Shown here in pieces: positions 56,342 through 62,895 of a stretch of DNA of 64,000 bases. Made by a program: the position numbers and the translations under genes. This stretch comes from Pannonibacter sp. XCT-53. Lineage in GTDB: Bacteria > Pseudomonadota > Alphaproteobacteria > Rhizobiales > Stappiaceae. Under the pieces are notes generated by a model. It saw only the letters and a program-made list of their open reading frames with translations, searched no databases and was not told the origin of the DNA. The stretch's first letter is position 1; every line of letters begins with the position of its first letter. The stretch covers positions 2,046,001 through 2,110,000 of the forward strand of contig NZ_JAABLQ010000001.1 in NCBI RefSeq assembly GCF_009915765.1. Direction: 5' to 3'.

Positions 56342-56498
56342 GAGTTTGTGTCCCGAGAGTTTGAGAGCCGGGTGCCGGCATCAGACACCGGCCTGCGTCA
56401 TTCCAGACAAGGTGAGCGCATGCGAACCGCCGATCCGGAATCCAGTGAATCTGTGTGAGCGCCAGCGAGCCCGTCAGCCCTGGCAGCCCGTCCCGCGC
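56342..56498. repeat. Dispersed intergenic repeat between g12 and g13
   Basis: GTCATTCC (56397-56404) ... CCGGAATCC (56435-56443) has the same layout as the repeat near 1511-1560. A G+C-rich inverted pair GCCGG/CCGGC lies just before it. No gene is seen in the gap. Confidence 0.45.
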
Positions 56499-57137
56499 TC
56501 AGCCGCCGAGGCGGATCTCCACCAGCGGGATATGCGGCGCCTCGCCGGCCTCGAAATGGGTCAGGCTCAGGTCCAGGCTGTCCGTGTCGAAGCGCACCGG
56601 CACGTCGAACAGGAACCCGGCCGTCACCACCGCCCCGTTGGCCGGCGGTGTCGCCAGCACCACCTCGCGCGTCGCCGCATCAAAGGAAAAGCCGCCCGGC
56701 GGCAGCTCCGTGCCATTCACCGCCAGCTTCAGGCTGCCCGCCACCGGCAGGTCGATCACCCGGGCATAGGCGGCAGGTCCGCTGCCATAGACCTTGACCA
56801 GGGGATAGCGCGTCCGGCTGCCCGTACCCGTGCCGAGCGCAACATTCAGCGCCCCCGGCGCGCCGCCGGTCAGGGCCGAACTGTGGTCGAAGGGATCGCG
56901 GAAGCGGAACCCGGACATCCGCCCCCGCGCGCGCTCGAACAGCGCGACGACGGCGCGCAGGTCGGCGAGCGAGCGGATGCCCGAGCCCGCATCATAGCGC
57001 CGGCGGCTGTCGGCCCAGCGGGCGTTGCGCGTCTCCCGGCCGCTGGCCAGCGTCACCACCTCGGTGCGCCGCTCCGGCCCGCCCCGCGACCCGAAGGCAA
57101 TCGGCAAGGGAAAACTCTCATCCAGAAAGGCGATCAT
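56499..57137 (-). CDS. GTA distal tail protein, DUF2460 (g12)
   Basis: The protein has 212 residues from ATG 57137 (GGGGAGAGG upstream). Family stretches are FPLPIAFGSRGGPERRTEVV, GRETRNARWADSRRRYDAG and FERARGRMSGFRFRDPFDH. In RcGTA this protein caps the tail tube. It is the first gene of the block downstream of the inserted YdcH-type gene, so it needs its own promoter or read-through from g11. Confidence 0.92.
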   Translation of the reverse strand: MIAFLDESFPLPIAFGSRGGPERRTEVVTLASGRETRNARWADSRRRYDAGSGIRSLADLRAVVALFERARGRMSGFRFRDPFDHSSALTGGAPGALNVALGTGTGSRTRYPLVKVYGSGPAAYARVIDLPVAGSLKLAVNGTELPPGGFSFDAATREVVLATPPANGAVVTAGFLFDVPVRFDTDSLDLSLTHFEAGEAPHIPLVEIRLGG

Positions 57138-57233
57138 CGCTGCCTCTCCCCGAAGTTGTGATGGGTTTGATCTGTCTCAAGGACCGGCCGGGCTGCTGCC
57201 GCCATGGTCGGATCGGACAAGGAGTTGAGACCA

Positions 57234-57488
57234 ATGAGTCACGTACCCCACGAACTGCATGAAGAATTTCCCGCCGCTGCCGGCGCTCTCCACGCGCTGA
57301 AGCTGTCGAATGCCCATTTCGTCAAGCTGTCGGACGAGTATCACGAGGTAAACCGCGAGATTCATCGCATCGAGACCGACATTGCGCCCGCCTCCGACGA
57401 GGCCCTCGAGACCCTCAAGAAGCAGCGCCTTCACCTGAAGGACCAGATCGCGGCCATGCTCGCCGCCGAGGAAAACACCGGCTCCTGA
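57234..57488 (+). CDS. YdcH/DUF465 family small protein inserted antisense within the GTA cluster
   Basis: The protein has 84 residues from ATG 57234 with AAGGAG nine bases upstream. It is a helical hairpin with the DUF465 pattern LKLSNAHFVKLSDEYHEVNREIHRIE and LKKQRLHLKDQIAAML. YdcH proteins are small cytoplasmic proteins of unclear function. It runs opposite to all GTA genes, between g11 and g12, and is read divergently from g12 and convergently with g11. Its stop codon lies in the loop of a hairpin shared with the g11 end. Confidence 0.85.
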   Translation: MSHVPHELHEEFPAAAGALHALKLSNAHFVKLSDEYHEVNREIHRIETDIAPASDEALETLKKQRLHLKDQIAAMLAAEENTGS

Positions 57489-57512
57489 GCCCCTCCTCTT
57501 CAAGCCGGTGTT
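57474..57512. terminator. Hairpin overlapping the convergent ends of the YdcH-type gene and g11
   Basis: AACACCGGCT (57474-57483) and AGCCGGTGTT (57503-57512) form a perfect 10-bp stem with a 19-base loop. On the - strand it is followed by TTCCTC after the T-rich arm end (GTGTTTTCC), giving a modest terminator for g3-g11. The + strand side has TTAGAG only. Confidence 0.55.
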
Positions 57513-58083
57513 AGAGCCCGCGCCGTCCCCGTCCGACGGCGCGGGCCACCATCGCCGACACCTGGGCCTCCGACCTGCGGAAACTCTCCGCGTCCCGGGT
57601 CGTCACGTTCACCACCACCGGCCCTCCTGCACCGCCGGCACCGCTGCCTGACATGGCAACGCCCAGGCGCCCGTCGGCCCCGCGCGCCAGCGGCAGGATC
57701 GCCTCGGCCCCGGCCTCGCCCATGAGGCCCAGGCCGCCCGCATGTCCAAAGAAGGTCGGCTGAGCCACCACGCCTCCGTCGGCAAAGGCGGTCACGCCGC
57801 CACTGATCAGGCTCGAAAGCCCGTCTGTCCCGAACAGTCCCCCCGCCATAGACCCGACCAGCGTGTCGAGCGGCTTCAGCGCTTGTCCCAGCACGCGGGA
57901 GGACAGGCTCAGCACCATCTGCCTCATCACGCTGTCCAGCGCCTTGCCGTCGACAAGCGCCGCCTTCAGGCCCGTGCTCATCAGGCGCGAGAACTCGCCG
58001 GCCGAGCGGGTCATGTCCTGCATCTGCGCGCTCATCCGGCCCATGTCAGCGGTCAGACCGCGGTCGCTGTCATCCTCCATCAC
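57511..58083 (-). CDS. GTA tape-measure-like tail protein (g11)
   Basis: The protein has 190 residues, with a GTG start overlapping the previous stop (GTGA); the adjacent ATG at 58080 is equally likely. An N-terminal helical region is followed by a hydrophobic Gly-rich stretch (AGGLFGTDGLSSLISGGVTAFADGGVV) and the tape-measure C-terminal pattern GLMGEAGAEAILPLARG. Short length is normal for GTA g11, which sets a short tail. Its end lies in the shared hairpin. Confidence 0.85.
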   Translation of the reverse strand: MMEDDSDRGLTADMGRMSAQMQDMTRSAGEFSRLMSTGLKAALVDGKALDSVMRQMVLSLSSRVLGQALKPLDTLVGSMAGGLFGTDGLSSLISGGVTAFADGGVVAQPTFFGHAGGLGLMGEAGAEAILPLARGADGRLGVAMSGSGAGGAGGPVVVNVTTRDAESFRRSEAQVSAMVARAVGRGRRGL

Positions 58084-58295
58084 GGCGCTCCCTCATCCGG
58101 AAACTCGGTCATCAGCCGGGCCAGATCCCTGCGGCTCAGGGCCGCCGCCCGCCGGGTCAACCCCAGCGCCAGCGCCAGTTCGCGGGGCGTCGCGGCCCAG
58201 GTCGTGGCCGGGCTCCAGCCCAGCCGGTTCATCGCGAGAAAAAGGGCAAGGTCCCAGGGAAACGGCTCCGCCGATCCGGGCCTTGCCCTGCTCAA
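58080..58295 (-). CDS. GTA tail assembly chaperone-like protein (g10.1)
   Basis: The protein has 71 residues starting at TTG 58295, which overlaps the g10 stop as TTGA. The same frame is open much further upstream, but that part is antisense to the g10 codon pattern. The residues PFPWDLALFLAMNRLGWSPATTWAATPRELALAL match the small rcc01693-type tail chaperones in style (cited here only as PFPWDLALF and ATPREL). Position between g10 and g11 is conserved. Confidence 0.7.
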   Translation of the reverse strand: MSRARPGSAEPFPWDLALFLAMNRLGWSPATTWAATPRELALALGLTRRAAALSRRDLARLMTEFPDEGAP

Positions 58296-58636
58296 GGGCG
58301 CGCGCCAGCGTCCTCCTCGCCCGCCTCGCCGGTGCCGAACGTCACCCTCAGCAGGTCGGCGGCAATCGCGGCATAGCCCGGTGCGCCGCCCGGCGCCCGC
58401 ATCGCGGCCACCTGGTCGTCGCTCACCACATGGCCGGCCCCGCGCAGGCCGGCGCCCAGCACCCTGACCAGATCGCGGGCCGACAGCCGGCCGGACCCGA
58501 ACCGCTCGACGAGCCCGTTCAGATCCTCGACCGCAAAGGCCGCCTCCAGCTCGGCCAGCGCGCCCAGTGTCAGCACCAGTGTCCATTCCCGGCCATCCAG
58601 CATGGCCGAAATCTCTCCGCGCAGCCGGTTCACCAT
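58292..58636 (-). CDS. GTA family protein g10
   Basis: The protein has 114 residues. It matches the GTA-gp10 family: NRLRGEISAMLDGREWTL, then ALAELEAAFAVEDLNGLVERF and LSARDLVRVLGAGLRGAGH. It is probably a tail assembly factor. The gene begins 14 bases after g9 ends. Its last codons overlap the TTG start of g10.1. Confidence 0.9.
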   Translation of the reverse strand: MVNRLRGEISAMLDGREWTLVLTLGALAELEAAFAVEDLNGLVERFGSGRLSARDLVRVLGAGLRGAGHVVSDDQVAAMRAPGGAPGYAAIAADLLRVTFGTGEAGEEDAGARP

Positions 58637-58650
58637 CGCCGTTTCCCCCC

Positions 58651-59064
58651 TCAGATCGCGGTAAAGGTCAGTTCGCCGGCCGATTCGAGCGCCATCTCGT
58701 AGGTCACCTCGCCGTCATGCTGGCCGGCATAGTCCAGCGCCGTGATCTGGAACGGGCCGTCGAGCGTCCCGAAGCTCGGCACCACCACCTGCCAGCGCCG
58801 GATCTCGCCGGAAAAGAACAGGCTGCGCGTCTGCACGTCGCTGGTCCCGTCCCGGAAGACGCCGGACCCGGAAATGCTGGCCGCGCGCGTGCCGGCCCCG
58901 TCCAGCAGTTCCCGCCAGCGCCCGGTGCTGTCGGCGCTGGTGATGTCGACCGCCGGGGCACTCAGCGCGATGCGCCGCGCCCGCAAGCCCGCAACGGTGA
59001 TGAAGGAACCGCTCCCGGTCTGGTCCAGTTTCAAAAGCAGGTCACGTCCACGCTGCGCCGCCAT
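58651..59064 (-). CDS. GTA major tail protein (g9)
   Basis: The protein has 137 residues from ATG 59064 with GGGAGA upstream; the open frame reaches 59166 but upstream codons lack coding character. Major tail tube protein of the TP901-1 type: MAAQRGRDLLLKLDQ, then APAVDITSADSTGRWRELL and SGSGVFRDG, ending YEMALESAGELTFTAI. It builds the tail tube by stacking rings. A 135-base gap with G+C-rich inverted repeats separates it from g8. Confidence 0.9.
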   Translation of the reverse strand: MAAQRGRDLLLKLDQTGSGSFITVAGLRARRIALSAPAVDITSADSTGRWRELLDGAGTRAASISGSGVFRDGTSDVQTRSLFFSGEIRRWQVVVPSFGTLDGPFQITALDYAGQHDGEVTYEMALESAGELTFTAI

Positions 59065-59199
59065 GGCTTGTCTCCCGGTCAGGTGAATTGAAGAACGTTT
59101 GTCTGGCCTCTGCCCGCGATCACCGGACGCCGCCCTGCGGCCCGGCAGGGGCTCAGAGGACAGCACAGGGCAGGACAGGGCTGACGGCGCGGCACCGCC

Positions 59200-59601
59200 T
59201 CAGGGCTCCGTCACGGCGCGAAGCCTTGCGCCGGCCCGCCAGGTCCGCCCATCCGTCATGCGCCGGCTGGTCATCTCGATCCGCCGGATGGAGATCAGCT
59301 TGGCGCCGGTGATGGCGACCGTCGTCGTCTCGAGCGTCGTCACCGCGAGGACGAGCGCGTCCATCGCCTCGTCGCGGCTCGGCGCACGCGAGTAGACGGC
59401 AAGATCCAGCTCGTGCTCCTCGCCCTCGCTGAGGAGGCCGCAGAGCAGCCGGCTTGCGAGCGCTTCCAGCGTCAGATAGGGCAGCGGCTGCCCCCGCGGC
59501 GGCCCGTCGTAGAGCCTGGCACCGCCAAGCAGCGTCAGCAGCGCCGGGGTTGCCGCCAGTTTCGCAAGCACCGCGCTGCGGAGATTGAGGCCATTGCTCA
59601 T
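59200..59601 (-). CDS. GTA tail terminator/DUF3168 protein (g8)
   Basis: The protein has 133 residues starting with an ATGA overlap on g7. DUF3168 pattern: LRSAVLAKLAATPAL, then LGGARLYDGPPRGQPLPYLTL and ELDLAVYSRAPSRDEAMDAL. It seals the head end of the tail tube. Confidence 0.9.
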   Translation of the reverse strand: MSNGLNLRSAVLAKLAATPALLTLLGGARLYDGPPRGQPLPYLTLEALASRLLCGLLSEGEEHELDLAVYSRAPSRDEAMDALVLAVTTLETTTVAITGAKLISIRRIEMTSRRMTDGRTWRAGARLRAVTEP

Positions 59602-59921
59602 GCGCCCTCCTCCTCGAGCATCAGCTCGATCTGCCGGCGGCGGCCGTCCCGGTCACGCGCGGCCAGAACGCGGAAGCTGTGCCCCTCGGCCGTCACCCTC
59701 CAGCCGCCGGTGATGTCGGCGCGAAAACGCAGGGTCATGCGGTGGGTGGCGCCGCCGTCGAGCCGTCCCGCCGCCACCGCCTCGCCCTGGGACAGGCCGG
59801 CCAGCTCGGCGAATGCCAGCCCGATGTCGGTGAGCCCGGCCGTGGCCTGCCCGTTCGCCGCAACACTCAGCTCCGGCCGCCACAGGCGGACGGACAGCCG
59901 ATAGGCACCCGCGCCGCTCAC
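59598..59921 (-). CDS. GTA head-tail adaptor (g7)
   Basis: The protein has 107 residues starting at GTG 59921, overlapping the g6 stop as GTGA. The frame stays open to 60527, but that stretch is antisense-like within g6. It shows head closure family features: YRLSVRLWRPEL, GDIGLAFAEL-like sequence and a C-terminal FRVLAARDRDGRRRQIELML. It joins the portal-adaptor complex to the tail. Confidence 0.82.
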   Translation of the reverse strand: MSGAGAYRLSVRLWRPELSVAANGQATAGLTDIGLAFAELAGLSQGEAVAAGRLDGGATHRMTLRFRADITGGWRVTAEGHSFRVLAARDRDGRRRQIELMLEEEGA

Positions 59922-60487
59922 AGGAGCGGCATCCGGAAGGGCACCAGGAGCCGGTCGAGACCGAACGGCAGGCTCGCCATGGCAAGGTCCGTCCCCGCCT
60001 CGCGGTTCTCGTACCAGTGCGCGGCGAGCAGGCGCACCGCCTGCCGGAGCGCCTCGGGGACTGCGCCGGGCGACGCCCCGTATCCGGCGGTGAAGTCGAT
60101 CTCGAGCCCGTTCACCGGCTCCACCCCGGAGCCCGTGTCCGGCGCCACCACCAGCCGCGCCGGCTCCGTGCCCCGCCGGAGCGTCCAGGCGGCAGGGGCC
60201 AGCGTCACCGGCATGCCGTCCGCGCCATAGACCGTCACCGCCGTCACCGACAGCACCGGGGCCAGCGGCAGCCGCAGGATGCGTCCCGCCGGCCAGCCGT
60301 CCAGCGCGATGCGCCAGCCCTGCGTGATCAGCGCCCGCCGTGTCACCTGCTCCACATGCTCGCGCGCGGCCCTGATCAGGCTGGCGAGCAATCCGTCCTC
60401 CTCGGTCTGCACCAGCCTCAGCTGGGCCCGAAGCTCCGCCAGCGTCACCGGCTCCACCGCCGGCGCGCTCGTCAGCCAATGTGTCAT
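59918..60487 (-). CDS. GTA head-tail connector (g6)
   Basis: The protein has 189 residues from ATG 60487 (GAGGT six bases upstream; GTG 60493 is adjacent). Phage gp6-like connector with VEPVTLAELRAQLRL near the N-terminus, RAAREHVEQVTRRAL, and the C-terminal VPEALRQAVRLLAAHWYENRE. It binds beneath the portal ring. A 183-base gap holding a repeat and a terminator-like hairpin precedes it. Confidence 0.92.
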   Translation of the reverse strand: MTHWLTSAPAVEPVTLAELRAQLRLVQTEEDGLLASLIRAAREHVEQVTRRALITQGWRIALDGWPAGRILRLPLAPVLSVTAVTVYGADGMPVTLAPAAWTLRRGTEPARLVVAPDTGSGVEPVNGLEIDFTAGYGASPGAVPEALRQAVRLLAAHWYENREAGTDLAMASLPFGLDRLLVPFRMPLL

Positions 60488-60551
60488 GGCCACCTCTTGT
60501 CAGGAATTTTTTCCTATTTTCATGCACCCGTCAGCCATCGGAACGGCCTCG

Positions 60552-60605
60552 GCGCCCTCTCCCCCCTTGAGGGGGAGATGTCTGCGTCAGCAGACAGAGG
60601 GGGGT
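60552..60605. repeat. Dispersed palindromic repeat between capsid gene and g6
   Basis: Two adjacent hairpins, CTCCCCC/GGGGGAG (60559-60565, 60571-60577) and TGTCTGC/GCAGACA (60579-60585, 60590-60596), are followed by GAGGGGGG. This is the layout of a short repeat widespread between genes in rhizobia. Confidence 0.6.
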
Positions 60606-60625
60606 GCTGCACCTCGGGTTGCGGA

Positions 60626-60658
60626 AAATGATCGCGCCTTGCACCTCGGCAAGGCGCG
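60626..60658 (-). terminator. Terminator-like hairpin directly after the capsid gene
   Basis: CGCGCCTTGC (60633-60642) and GCAAGGCGCG (60649-60658) form a perfect 10-bp stem with a 6-base loop, 12 bases after the capsid stop. On the - strand it is followed by ATCATTTTCC. It may act as a partial terminator or protect the 3' end of capsid mRNA. Confidence 0.65.
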
Positions 60659-60670
60659 GTCCCCCCTCCC

Positions 60671-61909
60671 TCACACCGCGAACACCAGCAGCTTGATCGC
60701 CGCGAAGTCCTGCACGCCGCCGCCGACGCGCTTGGTCGTGTAGAAGAGCACGTAGGGCTTGGCGGAATAGGGGTCGCGCAGGATGCGCACGCCCTGGCGG
60801 TCGACCACCAGATAGCCGCGCTGGAAGTCGCCGAAGGCGATGGCGGCGGCGTTGGCGGCGATGTCGGGCATCGCTTCGGCCTCGGTGACGGGGAAGTTGA
60901 TCAGCGTCGCCGGGGCACCGGCGCTCGCCGGCGGCTGCCAGATGTAGTTGCCGTCGGCGTCCTTCATCTTGCGCACCGCCGCCTGGGTGCGGCGGTTCAT
61001 GACAAAGCGGGCGTTCTGCCGGTATCCGGCGCGCAGCGAATAGATGAGATCGATCAGCCGGTCCCCCGGATTGGTCGCGGCGAAGTTGCCGGCCACGCCC
61101 GTGTTCAGCGTGCCGAGCGACCCCCAGGCCCAGGAGGCATCGGCAACACGCGGCACCGACAGGAAGCCGGTCGGCTTGTTGATGCCGTCGCCGTTGACGA
61201 AGGCCGTGCCCTCCTGCTCGGCAAAGACCATCTCGATCTCTTCCGCGATCCAGGCGTCCACGTCCACGGCCGCATCATCCAGCAGCGCCGAGGTGGCCGA
61301 GGGCATGGCATAGAGTTCCATGGTCGGGAAGGTCAGCTCCGCCAGCGTCTGGCTGTTGGTCTGCGGCCGTGCGGCGGTCTCGCCCACCCAGCCGGCCTGC
61401 GGCCCGGTCAGGGAATAGGGCTTCTTGAACACGCTGCCCGACACCTGCCGGTTGCCGGCAATGGCGCGGATCGGCGACACGTTGGCCAGCCGCATGAGGA
61501 TGCCGCTTTCCGTCTCCGCCGGCACCAGGAAGCCGCCGTCCGGGTTGGAGCCGATCGACAGCGCCTTCATCTCCAGCGCCTTCAGCCCGTCGTCGCGGCC
61601 CTCGCGCATATAGGCGTCAAACGCCGCCTTGTGCTCCAGCCCGGCGCCATGGCGCGGCGTCTCGCCGGAGAGTTCCGGCCGCCGGGCCTTCAGGGTCAGT
61701 TCGTCCAGCCGGCGCTGCGTCTTGTCGAGGGCCGCATCCAGCCGGTTCAGCTTGTCCAGCGTCACCACATCCGCGCTGCCGCGCGTCTCCAGTTCGGCCA
61801 GCCGCGTGTCATTGGCATCGCGGTAGGCGGCAAAGGCCGACTGCAGGTCGTCCAGCGCCTGGCGCGGCTCCAGTCCATAGGCCTTGGTCTCAAGCATCAT
61901 CTCGTTCAT
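60671..61909 (-). CDS. GTA major capsid protein, HK97 fold (g5)
   Basis: The protein has 412 residues from ATG 61909 (GGAGA upstream). The N-terminal about 110 residues are a coiled-coil-rich delta domain that is removed by the prohead protease. The capsid domain shows DGGFLVPAETESGILMRLANVSPIRAIA, then GWVGETAARPQTNSQTLAELTFPTMELYA and NGDGINKPTGFL, ending with FYTTKRVGGGVQDFAAIKLLVF. It forms the small GTA head. Confidence 0.95.
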   Translation of the reverse strand: MNEMMLETKAYGLEPRQALDDLQSAFAAYRDANDTRLAELETRGSADVVTLDKLNRLDAALDKTQRRLDELTLKARRPELSGETPRHGAGLEHKAAFDAYMREGRDDGLKALEMKALSIGSNPDGGFLVPAETESGILMRLANVSPIRAIAGNRQVSGSVFKKPYSLTGPQAGWVGETAARPQTNSQTLAELTFPTMELYAMPSATSALLDDAAVDVDAWIAEEIEMVFAEQEGTAFVNGDGINKPTGFLSVPRVADASWAWGSLGTLNTGVAGNFAATNPGDRLIDLIYSLRAGYRQNARFVMNRRTQAAVRKMKDADGNYIWQPPASAGAPATLINFPVTEAEAMPDIAANAAAIAFGDFQRGYLVVDRQGVRILRDPYSAKPYVLFYTTKRVGGGVQDFAAIKLLVFAV

Positions 61910-61952
61910 CGCTGTCTCCGCGTTGGGCAGGGGCATGATCTCGGGCGGCGGC

Positions 61953-62381
61953 TCATCGCGCCGCGGTCTCCGCCGGCAGAGGCGTCAGCCGTGCTGCCGG
62001 GTGTTCGGGAAAGGTCACCAGCGACACTTCCCAAAGGTCGATTTCGGTGAGGTGCCGGCGGACACCGCCCTCACCCTTGACGGCCGCCAGGGCGCGAAAG
62101 CCGATGGAGAGCCCGTCCAGCGCCCCGGCGCTGATCAGCTCCGCCGCCTCGCGCGCCGCGGCCACACCGGTCAGCAGCCGTCCGGTCACATAGAGGCCGT
62201 GCGCGTCCTCCCGCGCCTTCTCCCAGATGCCGATGGGCTGCATCCGGTCGTGCTGCCACAGCATCCGCACGGCCGCCGTCCCGCGCCGGGCGAGCGAGCG
62301 GGCAAAGGCGCCCGGCAGCACCACGTCGCCTGCGCCATCGGGCTGATGGAACACGCTGGCGTATCCGGCAAAGCGGGTCAT
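61953..62381 (-). CDS. HK97 family prohead protease (g4)
   Basis: The protein has 142 residues from ATG 62381, overlapping the small upstream gene by ATGA. The frame extends further but without coding character. Family signature GYASVFHQPDGAGDVVLPGAF, LWQHD (catalytic His) and LDGLSIGFRAL (catalytic Ser) are present, with VSLVTFPEHPAARL near the end. It removes the capsid delta domain during assembly. Confidence 0.92.
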   Translation of the reverse strand: MTRFAGYASVFHQPDGAGDVVLPGAFARSLARRGTAAVRMLWQHDRMQPIGIWEKAREDAHGLYVTGRLLTGVAAAREAAELISAGALDGLSIGFRALAAVKGEGGVRRHLTEIDLWEVSLVTFPEHPAARLTPLPAETAAR

Positions 62382-62566
62382 CGCGCCGCATCCCGATGGC
62401 TGGGCGTCTGGTCCGTGATCTGGCCAAGCCGCTGCAACGTTGCGGCAAAGGCGGCAAACACCCGCGCGGGCCGGGCCTGCGGCATGGGTCTGCAGTTCAG
62501 GTTCAAGGTCAGGCTGCGGGCAGGCGTCATCGCCCCGCCACGGGCCAAAAGGCCTGTGTCCGTCAT
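62378..62566 (-). CDS. Unrecognised 62-residue protein between portal region and protease
   Basis: ATG 62566 has AAGGAGAG nine bases upstream, the strongest ribosome binding site in this part of the cluster, and the stop overlaps the protease start as ATGA. The protein is basic, with LARGGAMTPARSLTLNLNCR near the start and a helical RVFAAFAATLQRLGQI segment, and has no recognised domain. Signals for translation and coupling make it a real gene rather than an accident. It may be a scaffold-like or regulatory peptide for head assembly. Confidence 0.6.
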   Translation of the reverse strand: MTDTGLLARGGAMTPARSLTLNLNCRPMPQARPARVFAAFAATLQRLGQITDQTPSHRDAAR

Positions 62567-62697
62567 GACTTGGCTCTCCTTGTCGAGGTTCTGAGTCCGG
62601 CTTGCCCGCTTCATGCGGCAGGCGAGCCCGGCGCTTCATCGCGAAACGTCACGCGGCGCCGTTTCGTGAGTCTTCTGAATCGCTTGGACCCGGCTCC

Positions 62698-62895
62698 TCA
62701 GCCACCGTCATGGTCGTTGAAGATCTGATTCAAGCGCTCGATCTCGTCCACGAACTGGCTGAAGCGCCGGTTCGAGGCGGAAAGTTCCTTCAGCAGCAGC
62801 CCGGCCAGGGCCGAGGCCGATCCCGCCCACAGCAGCAGCGCCAGATGGGCCAGGTCGCCGCGTTCGACGACGGCGGTGAGGACCGCCTCAGTCAT
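62698..62895 (-). CDS. Small membrane-type GTA protein at the g3.5 position
   Basis: The protein has 65 residues from ATG 62895, overlapping the portal stop by 8 bases. A hydrophobic segment lies at about 15-37 (LALLLWAGSASALAGLLL) and a charged amphipathic helix follows (SQFVDEIERLNQIF). In RcGTA a small gene (g3.5) lies here and is needed for head formation. I assign position only; sequence similarity to g3.5 is not shown. Confidence 0.6.
   Translation of the reverse strand: MTEAVLTAVVERGDLAHLALLLWAGSASALAGLLLKELSASNRRFSQFVDEIERLNQIFNDHDGG

Noticed and set aside
57511..58083. Truncated tape-measure gene
   Set aside because: A protein of about 190 residues is normal for GTA g11, whose tails are short; there is no sign of a frameshift.
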